From Haloarcula argentinensis DSM 12282 (GTDB lineage Archaea; Halobacteriota; Halobacteria; Halobacteriales; Haloarculaceae): a stretch of 64,000 nucleotides of DNA. Location of the stretch: the NCBI GenBank assembly GCA_000336895.1, contig AOLX01000005.1:124001-188000 (forward strand). Direction: 5' to 3'. Below the pieces are notes generated by a model. It searched no databases. It worked only from the letters and a program-made list of their open reading frames with translations, and was not told the origin of the DNA. Below, piece by piece: positions 36,130 to 45,279 of the stretch. Made by a program: the position numbers and the translations under genes. Position 1 is the first letter of the stretch; the number at the start of each line of letters is the position of its first letter.

Positions 36130-37464
36130 ATGATTTGCAACCGGGCCGCACTGGCTGCCAGCGATGCACACGAGATCGCACTCGATTGTATCGAAGCCGC
36201 CGTGGACGCAGCCGCGCCTGCGGCCGCCACTAAATCGGCCGTCGGCCGCGATAGCCAGACACTGACGATCGGCGGGACGACCTATGATCTTGACGAGTAC
36301 AGCGAGGTCGTCGTCGTCGGCGGCGGGAAAGCCGCGGGCGGTGTGACACGGGCGCTCGAATCCATTCTCGGAGATACACTCAGCGGCGGCCACGTAGTTG
36401 TTACGCAGGCTATCGACACCGAAACCGTCCGGAGTTCTGTCGGAGACCACCCATTACCGTCGGACCGTAACGTTGCGGCGACGACCAAAATGTTAAAAAA
36501 GGTTGGCGAAGCCGACGAGGACACGCTCGTCCTGTTTGTTCTGACTGGTGGAGCCAGTGCGCTGCTATCGGCTCCGGCCGGGGACCTGACACTGGACGAC
36601 CTCCAGACAACGACCGACAGACTTCTCAGCGGCGGCGTCCCGATAGCGGAGATCAACGCGGTCCGGAAGCACCTCTCAGACCTGAAAGGTGGGCAAATAG
36701 CACGGCTCGCGGCTCCCGCCACCGTCGACGGAGTACTGATCAGCGACGTTGTGGGAAACGACCTCTCAACCATCGGTAGCGGTCCGTCAGTGCCGGACGA
36801 AACCACGTACGGAGACGCGCTTGATGTGTTCGAACGATACGACCTTACGCCGCCGCCAGCCGTTCACGACCATCTCGAAGCGGGGCAGGATGGTCGACTA
36901 TCGGAGACACCGTTTCCCGATGATTCGGTCTTTGACCGTGTTACGAACCACCTCATCGGGGACAACGCAACCGCGCTTGACGCCGCCGCTGCTGTCGCAC
37001 GGGAGACCGGCTACGAGCCGCTCGTACTCACGTCTCGGCTGCGCGGCGAAGCCCGCGAGGTAGCGAAACCACTCGTCGCTATCGCCGAGGAGGCTACAGC
37101 GACGGGAACGCCAGTCGAACCACCAGCCGTGCTCCTTGCCGGTGGCGAGTCGACCGTCACCGTAACCGAGAAGCGCGGTCAGGGCGGCCCAAATCAGGAA
37201 TTTGTTCTCTCCGGCGCACTGGCCCACGACGGCGACGCAGTCATCGCTGCCGTCGATACTGACGGGGAAGACGGGAGCTCCGACGCAGCCGGAGCTATCG
37301 CTACTGCGAACATCATCGACGACCGCAAACGAGCCCGCGATGCACTGCTTGCAAACGATGCCGGCTCGTACCTCTCTGAAATCGGGGCGACAGTCGAAAC
37401 CGGACCGACCGGAACGAACGTCAACGACGTGGTCGTACTCGTTATTCCAGACCCAAGCGAATGA
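36130..37464 (+). CDS. gckA: glycerate 2-kinase (GckA/MOFRL type)
   Basis: Phosphorylates D-glycerate to 2-phosphoglycerate, linking glycerate or the non-phosphorylated sugar branch to glycolysis. 444 residues of the glycerate kinase type-2 family: VVVVGGGKAAGGVTRALE, LFVLTGGASALLSAP, LISDVVGNDLSTIGSGPS in the N-terminal domain and the MOFRL domain with LLAGGESTVTV, GQGGPNQEFVLSGAL and VDTDGEDGSSDAAGA. All conserved signature motifs are intact. Stands alone with its own promoter, 127 nt before the LarA-like gene, both facing right. Confidence 0.92.
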   Translation: MICNRAALAASDAHEIALDCIEAAVDAAAPAAATKSAVGRDSQTLTIGGTTYDLDEYSEVVVVGGGKAAGGVTRALESILGDTLSGGHVVVTQAIDTETVRSSVGDHPLPSDRNVAATTKMLKKVGEADEDTLVLFVLTGGASALLSAPAGDLTLDDLQTTTDRLLSGGVPIAEINAVRKHLSDLKGGQIARLAAPATVDGVLISDVVGNDLSTIGSGPSVPDETTYGDALDVFERYDLTPPPAVHDHLEAGQDGRLSETPFPDDSVFDRVTNHLIGDNATALDAAAAVARETGYEPLVLTSRLRGEAREVAKPLVAIAEEATATGTPVEPPAVLLAGGESTVTVTEKRGQGGPNQEFVLSGALAHDGDAVIAAVDTDGEDGSSDAAGAIATANIIDDRKRARDALLANDAGSYLSEIGATVETGPTGTNVNDVVVLVIPDPSE

Positions 37465-37591
37465 TCCCGGCTACCGATACACGGTGGCTATTCTCAGGTG
37501 ATACTACCGGACTGCCGCATCACGATCGAGGTGGTAGCTACCGTTCGACCCGTGGATCACGTTTATCAACGGACAGGCTGATAGGCCGGGT

Positions 37592-38941
37592 ATGAACACA
37601 CCCGATCAACAGATCGCGGCGGAAGCCCTCTCCGTCCCGGAAGAAACGATCATCGATGCCTGTGGCGACCCACCACTCCCAGAACTCGGCATCATCGAAC
37701 AGAACTGGGAGACGGACCCGATTGCACCCGATGCCGTCGCAACACACGCAGCCCGTGCGGTCGAATCACTGTCATTTGCCGACGTGCCTGCCGGCGGCGA
37801 GGTCGCGCTCGGAGTCGGAAGTCGCGGTATCGCGAACTTGCCCACTATCGTCGCCGGCGTCGTGGAAGCAGTGTCTGACGCCGGCTACGAGCCGTTCGTC
37901 TTCCCGGCGATGGGAAGCCACGGTGGCGCTACCGGCGAGGGCCAGCGAACGATGCTGAACGAACTGGGCGTGACTGAGTCGGCAATCGGCTGCGAAATCC
38001 GGTCGACGATGGACGTGGTTGAGGTCGGACGAACACCCAACCGGGACGTGCCGGTCGTCGCCGACGACACCGCTGTGGCGGCAGATGCAATCATCCCCAT
38101 CAACCGCGTCAAGCCACACACGGACTTCGACGGACCCGTCGAAAGCGGGCTCTCGAAGATGCTCGTCATCGGCATGGGCAAGCAACGCGGCGCACAGATC
38201 GCCCACAAGTGGGCCGTCGACTGGTCGTTCCGACGGATGATTCCAGAGATTACTGGCCAGTTGCTCGACGAATTGCCCATCGTCGGCGGCGTCGCAATCG
38301 TCGAGGACCAACACGACGAGACGACGCTGATAGAGGGCGTTCCGCCAAGTGGCTTCCTCGATCGTGAAGAGGAGCTGTTAGAGACCGCCTACGAACTGAT
38401 GCCCAAGCTCCCGTTCGACGATCTCGATCTCGTGATGTTCGACCGCCAGGGCAAGGAGATAAGCGGTCAGGGACTCGATACCAACGTTATCGGTCGCCGA
38501 CCGTTCTCGATAAACGAGCCGGCTCCCGAGACGCCGGACATCAAGCGCATCTTCACACGCGGGCTGACGGAGAAGACCCACGGGAACGCGATGGGCGTCG
38601 GCTCCGCGGATGTCGTCCACGAAGATGTCGTCGCAGAACTCGACGCGCAAACGTCGCTTATCAATGCGCTCACCGCAAGCACGATTCGCGGGGTGAAACT
38701 ACCGCCAGTGGTCGAAACTGACCGTGCCGGCATCGTCGCCGCGCTGTCGACGATAGGGGTCGTCGATACCGACACCGTTCGCATGCTCCGTGCAGCCGAC
38801 ACGATGCATCTCCACCAACTCTACGCGTCGCCGGCGCTGGTCGAGGCCGCACGCGAACGCGACGACCTCCGTGTGGTCGAAGAGCCGTCGCCGATCGAGT
38901 TTGATAACGGACAGCTCGTCGCACCGACGCTCCGCGAGTAG
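37592..38941 (+). CDS. LarA-like (DUF2088) protein
   Basis: 449 residues of the lactate racemase-like family. N-terminal Rossmann region VALGVGSRGIANLPTIVAGV, then FVFPAMGSHGGATGEGQ and INRVKPHTDFDGPVESGLSK with GMGKQRGAQ. The HxxxxxGGGxK pincer-cofactor motif of canonical LarA is not evident, so it may act on another 2-hydroxy acid or do something different. A TATA element (GTTTATCA, 37561-37568) lies 28 nt upstream. Neighbouring lactate-oxidation genes (39148-41852) favour a 2-hydroxy acid role. Confidence 0.75.
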   Translation: MNTPDQQIAAEALSVPEETIIDACGDPPLPELGIIEQNWETDPIAPDAVATHAARAVESLSFADVPAGGEVALGVGSRGIANLPTIVAGVVEAVSDAGYEPFVFPAMGSHGGATGEGQRTMLNELGVTESAIGCEIRSTMDVVEVGRTPNRDVPVVADDTAVAADAIIPINRVKPHTDFDGPVESGLSKMLVIGMGKQRGAQIAHKWAVDWSFRRMIPEITGQLLDELPIVGGVAIVEDQHDETTLIEGVPPSGFLDREEELLETAYELMPKLPFDDLDLVMFDRQGKEISGQGLDTNVIGRRPFSINEPAPETPDIKRIFTRGLTEKTHGNAMGVGSADVVHEDVVAELDAQTSLINALTASTIRGVKLPPVVETDRAGIVAALSTIGVVDTDTVRMLRAADTMHLHQLYASPALVEAARERDDLRVVEEPSPIEFDNGQLVAPTLRE

Positions 38942-39147
38942 CTGTCGATACCGGAGCTGTACTGCAGAGCGTGGACCTGACAAGCCATAGTGCGTCGTCG
39001 AGACACTCACGTGGTGTCTCAGACCGCGAAGTCTAAGCGATACACACCCGACACACGGAAGGATATAAACACGGGGTAAATAACGGGCGTACATGCGTTA
39101 GGTATCGTGGTGACCGAGCGCACGCAAATCGCAAGCCGAAGCGGCCG

Positions 39148-41334
39148 TTACGTCGCCAGTAGCTCGATCGGATGACGGGGCTGTCGTTCCAGCAGGGCGT
39201 CGATCTGTTCAAGACAGGAAGTGCCGCTAGCGACGACGGGGCGGTCCTGCACACCGTCGTCGCGTAACTGCGCCCGGAGCCGGTCGCCGACATCCATGCT
39301 CAGTTCGTAGTAGTCGGACTTGTACCCGAAGCTCCCGGCCATGCCGCAACACTCCACGTCGGACGTGACCACGTCGTAGCCACAGTCTTCGAGGACAGCG
39401 ACAGTGTGGGCTTCGAGCCCGAGCGTCCGCTGCTGGCAGTGGCTGTGGTAGGCGATTTCGGCCCCCTTGACAGTCGAGAGTGAATCGATGGAGGCTCCGT
39501 TATCGAGGAGTCCGTAGACGTACTCGAACACCTCGTAGCTGTTCTCCGCGATGTCCGTGAACGCCGCCTCGTCGATGAGCCGCTCGTACTCGCGCGTGAA
39601 CATCGCGTGGTCGCTCGGTTCGATAACGACCACGTCGCGACCGTCTTCAATGTGGGGGCCGAGCGTCTCCGTGACTCGTTCCGCATGGTCAGTCGCCGTC
39701 GCGATCATCCCCTGGGATAGCGGCGCGCGGCCGCTGGATGGTGCCGGTGGAACAACCACGTCGACACCCAGCGATTCGAGTACCTTCACAGCGGCTTTGC
39801 CGCGCTCGACCTGTACGTGGTTCGTGTACAGGTCCGGATACAGTACCGCTCGGCGTTCGGGTTCGGCCACCTGCGAGTCGCGGGAAGCGGCCCAGTCGAC
39901 GAGCGTTTCCCGCTCGAACGTCGGGAGGTCCCGACGCGGGTCGATGCCCAGAATCCGGTCCATAGCTCGGCGGGAGAGCGTCGTCCCGGCGAGCCAGTTC
40001 GACACCGGTGCGGTGGCGCTGCCGAGTTTTGCGACGGTCTCGAAGTTGCCGAAGAACCGCTTTTGCAGTGGCGCACCGTCGTCCTCCTCGTCGGGCGTGA
40101 GTCCATCGACGAGCCACTCTCCGGGGGTATCCTTCTCGCGGTTGATCCGATCCCGGACGACGGTGTTGATCCAGGGGATGTCGATACCGACCGGACAGGC
40201 ATTCACACACCGCGTACACCCGGTACAGAGGTCGTTGAACTCCTCGGCCACGTCCAGCCCCTCGATGCCGGCTTCCCACCCGGTCGCAATGCCACCTGAA
40301 TACGTTTCGCCGCCGAAGGCGTGGCCGCCGACGCTCTGGAAGTTTGCACACGAGTTCGAACAGGCGGAACACCGGATGCAGTACAGCGTCTCCCGGAGGT
40401 GATCGTCGTCCCGCATTTCCAGTCGCCCGTTGTCGATGAGTACGAGGTGGAAATCACGGTCGGATTCGAACGCCGACAGCGGCGTCTCGTCGTCGGTGAA
40501 ATCGACGACCGGTGTGTCGACTGGTGGGGTCAACAGCGAGACGTACGACGTGATGTCCTGACCGGTGCCCGACCGACCGATGAGTTCGATGAACGGGTGG
40601 AGGTCTCCAACCGTCGGGATTACCTTTTCCACGCCGGCCACGGCGACGTGCGTGTCCGTCGCGGCCACCGTCTTGCGGGCATTCCCCTCGCTAGTGACCA
40701 GCGCCATCGTCCCGGTATCAGCCGTAATGAAGTTCGAACCGGTAATGCCGACTTCCGCGTCGATGATCTGCTCGCCCAGCTTTTTCCGGGCGAAGCGGGT
40801 CAGTTCCTCGGCAGTCTCCAGCGGTTCCTCGGGGTCGAATCGCTCGTTGAACAGCTCCGCGATACTCTCGCGTGACTTGTGGATCGCCGGGGCGACGATG
40901 TGGGAGGGGGCTTCGTCAGCGACCTGCAACACCCACTCGCCCAAGTCCGTCTCGACCACGTCCACGCCGTCAGCTTCGAGCGCGTCGTTGACTTCGATCT
41001 CCTCGCTGGTCATCGACTTGCTTTTGACGACCCGGTCAGCCGCTCGCTCGTCGACGACGTTGCGGATGTAGTCGTTCGCGTCGGCGGCGTCGTCGGCGAT
41101 GTACACCGTTCCCCCGTTCGCTTCGACTGTGTCCGTCAGCTGATCGAGAAGATCTGGAAGTTCCTCGATGGCGTCCTCCTTGATACTCCGGGCCGCTTGC
41201 TTGAGTTCCTCGTAGTCTTTCAGGTCCGCGACAGAGTCGTAGCGCCCGGCGTTGAACCCCTGCGTGTTCTCCGCGACTGCCGCACCCTCGGTCCGCATCA
41301 GCTCGCGGATTTCGTCGGCGGTTGCCATTGTCAC
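39148..41334 (-). CDS. LutB-LutA fusion, lactate oxidation iron-sulfur protein
   Basis: 728 residues joining two subunits of the LutABC L-lactate oxidase. Residues 60-300: LUD domain. 319-329 (CIRCSACSNSC) and 370-380 (CTGCTRCVNAC): two 4Fe-4S ferredoxin clusters. 490-728: LutA-like CCG region. The second CCG motif is intact (ECCGMAGSFG, Cys662-Cys663), with HSHCQQRTLG before it, but the first reads APSSGRAPLSQG, with serines 533-534 replacing both cysteines. The GTG start at 41334 overlaps the lutC stop by 4 nt; ATG 41328 is an alternative. Fusion makes the complex two-component. Confidence 0.87.
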   Translation of the reverse strand: MTMATADEIRELMRTEGAAVAENTQGFNAGRYDSVADLKDYEELKQAARSIKEDAIEELPDLLDQLTDTVEANGGTVYIADDAADANDYIRNVVDERAADRVVKSKSMTSEEIEVNDALEADGVDVVETDLGEWVLQVADEAPSHIVAPAIHKSRESIAELFNERFDPEEPLETAEELTRFARKKLGEQIIDAEVGITGSNFITADTGTMALVTSEGNARKTVAATDTHVAVAGVEKVIPTVGDLHPFIELIGRSGTGQDITSYVSLLTPPVDTPVVDFTDDETPLSAFESDRDFHLVLIDNGRLEMRDDDHLRETLYCIRCSACSNSCANFQSVGGHAFGGETYSGGIATGWEAGIEGLDVAEEFNDLCTGCTRCVNACPVGIDIPWINTVVRDRINREKDTPGEWLVDGLTPDEEDDGAPLQKRFFGNFETVAKLGSATAPVSNWLAGTTLSRRAMDRILGIDPRRDLPTFERETLVDWAASRDSQVAEPERRAVLYPDLYTNHVQVERGKAAVKVLESLGVDVVVPPAPSSGRAPLSQGMIATATDHAERVTETLGPHIEDGRDVVVIEPSDHAMFTREYERLIDEAAFTDIAENSYEVFEYVYGLLDNGASIDSLSTVKGAEIAYHSHCQQRTLGLEAHTVAVLEDCGYDVVTSDVECCGMAGSFGYKSDYYELSMDVGDRLRAQLRDDGVQDRPVVASGTSCLEQIDALLERQPRHPIELLAT

Positions 41335-41852
41335 ACACTCTCCTCCACGACGATGACGTGGACTTCTCTGGGTCCGTGTGCGCCCTTGACGAGTGCGCCC
41401 ATATCGGCTGTGGCACTCGGTCCTGTGGCGATAATCGCACTCCCACCGGTTTCGTTGAACCGTTCGTCCAGTTCTGCCACTGCCGCGTCCATATCGGGCT
41501 GGATGTCTTCCTCGTGAAGAATGGCGACATGACGCTCGACAAACAGGCTCACGAGTTCGCTGGCCGCTTCAGTCATCGAGAGGACGAGCGAACCGTAGTC
41601 GCCGATACCGAGTTCAGCACCGGTTACGCCAGTGGTCGCCTCGCGAAGCGCGACCGGGGTGGGGTCGACCGTGACAGGCGTCTCCGTGAGCGAAAACGCC
41701 TCGTCCCCGACCGTTTCGTCGAGCGCGATCCCGACTGCAGGCTCCGTGACTGCCTCCGTAACAGCAGCTTCGAGTTCGGACTCGGCAGTGCTGGAAACTG
41801 TCACACCCAATGCTTCGAGAGCGCCCTCGAACGACGCGCGTTTGCTTTCCAT
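41331..41852 (-). CDS. lutC: LutC-like LUD domain protein
   Basis: 173-residue LUD-domain protein of the LutC/YkgG family, the third part of the lactate-oxidation complex. Typical features: VTGAELGIGDYGSLVLSMTE, FVERHVAILHEEDI and the C-terminal SAIIATGPSATADMG...GAHGPREVHVIVV strand pattern. First gene of the two-gene operon with the LutB-LutA fusion. A TATA-like element lies near 41882-41889, about 33 nt upstream. Confidence 0.85.
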   Translation of the reverse strand: MESKRASFEGALEALGVTVSSTAESELEAAVTEAVTEPAVGIALDETVGDEAFSLTETPVTVDPTPVALREATTGVTGAELGIGDYGSLVLSMTEAASELVSLFVERHVAILHEEDIQPDMDAAVAELDERFNETGGSAIIATGPSATADMGALVKGAHGPREVHVIVVEESV

Positions 41853-42302
41853 CTATACGCGAACCGAAAACCTACATCATCATTTAGTTTTTGTCTGAAA
41901 CGGACGTAAGTCCGACAAACCCGGTGGACTGTCGCGTACACCAGCTATTCTGGGTATTGCTTTACCAGATTAGCAGATAGTTACTGCACTTACTTATACT
42001 GCCATTCACACGGTGTGACAGATTAGTAGAATGATACTGCAGATGGTCTTAACAGGGGTGGCGTCGATGAACTTGACACCTATCACTACCAGTGAGTAGA
42101 GATCCGTCACTCAATATATCCAAACATCGGTACTCTCCGACGATATCGCTCATAAATAGAGGTATCTATCGTAGATACAATATCATATAGCGCGTCAGTC
42201 GCGGTATAGCAGCTTCAACGGTGCGCAGTTGTCTTCGAATCGAGCAATACCCGGGAGGCAAGGGGTTTTGTGGGTTCTCCGAGAAACGCCGACAACGGAC
42301 CG
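41853..42302. promoter_or_regulatory. divergent spacer with palindromes
   Basis: Spacer between lutC (minus) and the HEAT-repeat gene (plus). It contains the palindromes TCACAC-G-GTGTGA (42006-42018) and GTATCT-ATCGT-AGATAC (42162-42178). Both could be regulator sites; no gene is seen in it. Confidence 0.4.
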
Positions 42303-43307
42303 ATGGACGACCAACCCGGTACACCTCAAAATTCGGAGATTGTGACATTACTCGAACAAGGAGAGGAAGCTGGCGCACTGACAGCACTTGAGCGGCTTTC
42401 GACGGCCGGAGCGGCTGACCAACAGGCGTGCTTGCGGTCACTCAAAGCGGCCGCCGACAACCAGCCGGAACTGTTCGACGGCGTACTGACGTCGCTCACC
42501 GAGTTTTTGCAGAACAGCGAGCGACCAACACGGCTCACGACAGCGAAATTGTTTGTCACGGTCAGCAAAAGCACGCCGGACAGCGTGGTTCCGGTTGTCC
42601 CGACGCTTGCCAAGCGACTGGCGGATGAGTCGGAGTTCTACTACGTTCGCGCTCGGTGTGCAGAGGCGCTGGGCTACGTCGCCGTCGACCATCCCGATGC
42701 CGTCGTCTCGCCTGAGGTCGTGGCAGATCTGCGCATCGGCCTGGAGTTCGACAAACCAGAAGTAACGGAGAAATTGGCGAAGGCTCTGGCCCACGTCGCC
42801 CTGGGTAGTCCCGACAGGCTCCGCTATCAGGTCGACTCGCTCGCCGAGCATCTTCGAGCGGACAGTGAGCTGGTTCGATATCACCTGAGCACTGCGCTCG
42901 TCGTTATCGGCTCTGCGTGCCCCGAACAGCTTACAGACGCCAGGGAAGCACTCGTCTCGTGTCTCGAAGACGAAAGCAGATACGTCCGTGGGCGGGCGGC
43001 CGAAGCGCTGGGGTTGCTTGCCGGCACTGATAGCATGGAGGCGTTCCCGCAAGCACACCTCGAAAGGCTCGCCGTGGACGAGGAGTTTGTTGCAGAGCGA
43101 GCCCAGTTCGCTCTCTCCCGGTATCGCGGGGCAGAACCTGCTGAGGGCTTCGCGGGAATAGCCGCGAGAGATGCAATCCGCGCGCAGACAGCCGACATCG
43201 TCTCGGAAATCCGGACGCCGGAAGGCGATGGCGGGTGTCCACACTGCGGGCTTTCGCTCCCCAAATCCGGCCCCCCGCTGTGCCCGGGCTGTGGTACCCC
43301 ATTGTGA
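42303..43307 (+). CDS. HEAT-repeat protein with C-terminal zinc ribbon
   Basis: 334 residues. Residues 20-270 form about six or seven HEAT/armadillo-like helical repeats (motifs VARCAEALGYVAVDHPDAV-like: RARCAEALGYVAVDHP and RGRAAEALGLLAGTD), an alpha-solenoid for protein-protein contact. The end is a zinc ribbon with two knuckles, CPHCGLSLP and CPGCGTPL. No catalytic motif. A haloarchaeal adaptor or scaffold is likely, but the partner is unknown. Start chosen at 42303 (MDDQPGTP). Confidence 0.8.
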   Translation: MDDQPGTPQNSEIVTLLEQGEEAGALTALERLSTAGAADQQACLRSLKAAADNQPELFDGVLTSLTEFLQNSERPTRLTTAKLFVTVSKSTPDSVVPVVPTLAKRLADESEFYYVRARCAEALGYVAVDHPDAVVSPEVVADLRIGLEFDKPEVTEKLAKALAHVALGSPDRLRYQVDSLAEHLRADSELVRYHLSTALVVIGSACPEQLTDAREALVSCLEDESRYVRGRAAEALGLLAGTDSMEAFPQAHLERLAVDEEFVAERAQFALSRYRGAEPAEGFAGIAARDAIRAQTADIVSEIRTPEGDGGCPHCGLSLPKSGPPLCPGCGTPL

Positions 43308-43934
43308 GGAGACGGTCGGTTTTCCTGCAGTTCACGCAGAAATCGCATGTCGCAGTCTCTGGCAGGGCCACGGTTGCAGTACGTTATCTGGTGCTGCGTC
43401 GTCTCGTAGCGGTACACATCAGATATATCTACTTCCGTGGGAGACCGGACGTCGCCAGTGGACAGACCGACTCGGATAAGACAGATATATATCTAGTATT
43501 TCTATACTCAACCTCGGGACATATGTCTTGAGTCTACACCATTATAGATTTATATTTGATGAGGGGGCGGAGTTAGGGACCAATAGCCGCTGTTGTAGCT
43601 AGTTCGGCTGTCCTCACATAGCACCTTGCTATTCAAACCTGCTGTATGTTCTGCTATAGAGAACAGCACCGATTGACAGCAGTAGCCCTCACACGGTGGT
43701 GCTTGATCTCACAGTCAGTGCAAGGGAGGATAAAGTAAGCCACGACCCCTTGGCGAGATTGCGTCTGATGCCGAGATGACCGCGAACGAGCCTTTCAACG
43801 CATGAAGATCAGGCGTCGCCGGTAGCAGTGTGTAGCAGTGAGGTCGTTTGTCCACTTCGATGGCGGCTACAGATAGAATAGAATAACATTGGTACGTTCG
43901 GGTGAGATACCCACACACTGTTAGTAGCCGAACC
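43308..43934. other. long spacer, no gene seen
   Basis: About 630 bp without a convincing frame. The first half is AT-rich (ATATATATCTAGTATTTC near 43490), with palindrome GACATATGTC at 43518-43527. From 43565 to 43830 composition is mixed and non-coding in appearance; it could be mobile-element debris, but no transposase motif or terminal repeat pair was found. Confidence 0.4.
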
Positions 43935-43942
43935 GTTATACC
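43935..43942 (+). promoter_or_regulatory. TATA box of LLM-class oxidoreductase gene
   Basis: GTTATACC centred 26 nt before the ATG at 43964: leaderless promoter. Confidence 0.55.
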
Positions 43943-43963
43943 CCGCAACCGTTGTGAGCGGAT

Positions 43964-44992
43964 ATGGACCTCTCAATCGTTGATATCTCTCCTGTCCCGA
44001 ATGACGGAACTGCGACTGACGCGTATGCGAACACCGTCGACGCAGCCCAGCAGGCCGAACACCTCGGCTATTCCCGGTTCTGGGTGGCGGAACACCACGG
44101 GATGGGGAATAAGCTCGCCGGTACAACACCCGAGGTACTGCTCGGCAACCTCGCCGCCGAAACCGACTCGATCCGACTCGGATCGGGGGCAGTCCTGCTC
44201 AATCACTACAGTCCATTCAAAGTCGCAGAGCTGTTCGGCGCTCTCGACGCGCTTGCTCCGGGACGCATCGACGCGGGGCTTGGACGAGCCAACGGCTCTC
44301 CGGCCGTCGACCGCGCACTCGGGACGGACCGCCGTGTCCGGAACCCCGACGAAGACCACGCCGAAAAAATCGAAGCCGTCGTTTCGCACCTCTACGACGG
44401 CTACCCGGATGGACACGCGTACAGTGATATCGAAATCCCCCGTTCAGATGCGGAGACGCCCGTTCCGTGGGTTCTTGGATCGAGTCCGTCGAGCGCCGCG
44501 TTGGCCGGCGAACTCGGCCTGCGCTACTGTTTCGCTGCGTTCATTCGACCGGAGTTGGCCACCCGTTCGTTTGAGGAGTACCGGAACCACTTCGAATCCT
44601 CGCAGTTGGCCGGCGGCGTCGACGAGCCACAGGGAATGGTCGCGGTGAACGCGGTCTGTGCCGAGACCGACGAGGAAGCGGCGCGGCTCCGCGCCGTGGC
44701 CGAAGCGTCGTTCAAGCGGATGAAGCGAGGGGTCGTTGGCACGACTCCATCCGTCGAGGAAGCGATCGACGAACTCGGAGCGGTGCCCGAACCGACACCT
44801 GCCACGCTGGATGCCGGTGAGTGGCCACGAGCGATCTCCGGCAGTCCGGAGACACTCGATGCCCTCCTCGAACAGCTGTCTGATCGCGTCGGAGTCGACG
44901 AGGTGATGATCCAGCACGTCGTCGGCGACCACGCTGACGCGCTCCGCTCCCACGAGTTGCTCGCAGACGGTGTTGGCCTCACACCGCGCTAG
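43964..44992 (+). CDS. LLM-class flavin-dependent oxidoreductase
   Basis: 342-residue luciferase-like monooxygenase. N-terminal DLSIVDISPVPNDGTATDAY, the strand FWVAEHHGMGNKLAGTTPEV and IRLGSGAVLLNHYSPFKVAE are characteristic of the family's flavin barrel; PGRIDAGLGRANGSPAVDRAL follows. The C-terminal half has the helical excursion of these enzymes. Uses reduced flavin to oxidise a small molecule; the substrate is unknown. Monocistronic with its own leaderless promoter; convergent with dabA. Confidence 0.87.
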   Translation: MDLSIVDISPVPNDGTATDAYANTVDAAQQAEHLGYSRFWVAEHHGMGNKLAGTTPEVLLGNLAAETDSIRLGSGAVLLNHYSPFKVAELFGALDALAPGRIDAGLGRANGSPAVDRALGTDRRVRNPDEDHAEKIEAVVSHLYDGYPDGHAYSDIEIPRSDAETPVPWVLGSSPSSAALAGELGLRYCFAAFIRPELATRSFEEYRNHFESSQLAGGVDEPQGMVAVNAVCAETDEEAARLRAVAEASFKRMKRGVVGTTPSVEEAIDELGAVPEPTPATLDAGEWPRAISGSPETLDALLEQLSDRVGVDEVMIQHVVGDHADALRSHELLADGVGLTPR

Positions 44993-45279
44993 CCCCTTCT
45001 ACAGGAGAAGAACGAGAACATATCGCTGTTTTGCAGTCTCCGAGGGTCGTGTTGTACCAGGAAAACACCCGGATCGAAGAATACTACTTGATTTCAAGCA
45101 CTTGTCTACCATATGTAGAGTCATATTGCTCCCATTTAGAAGGGAGTTCGCAGATAGTGCTCTTCGAACGAGTTATCCCCATTGAGATGTCAGTTATATA
45201 GTTCCAAACCCACCATAGCGGCGGTTTTCGAAAAACTACCGGCCTACAGCGGTTCCGAATACCGCCTGCTCGAACCAGC
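44993..45279. other. convergent spacer
   Basis: 287 bp between the stops of two convergent genes. Moderate AT content and no frame, repeat or terminator I could identify with confidence. Confidence 0.4.

Noticed and set aside
43518..43527. Palindrome GACATATGTC as mobile-element end
   Set aside because: No second copy, target duplication or transposase nearby.
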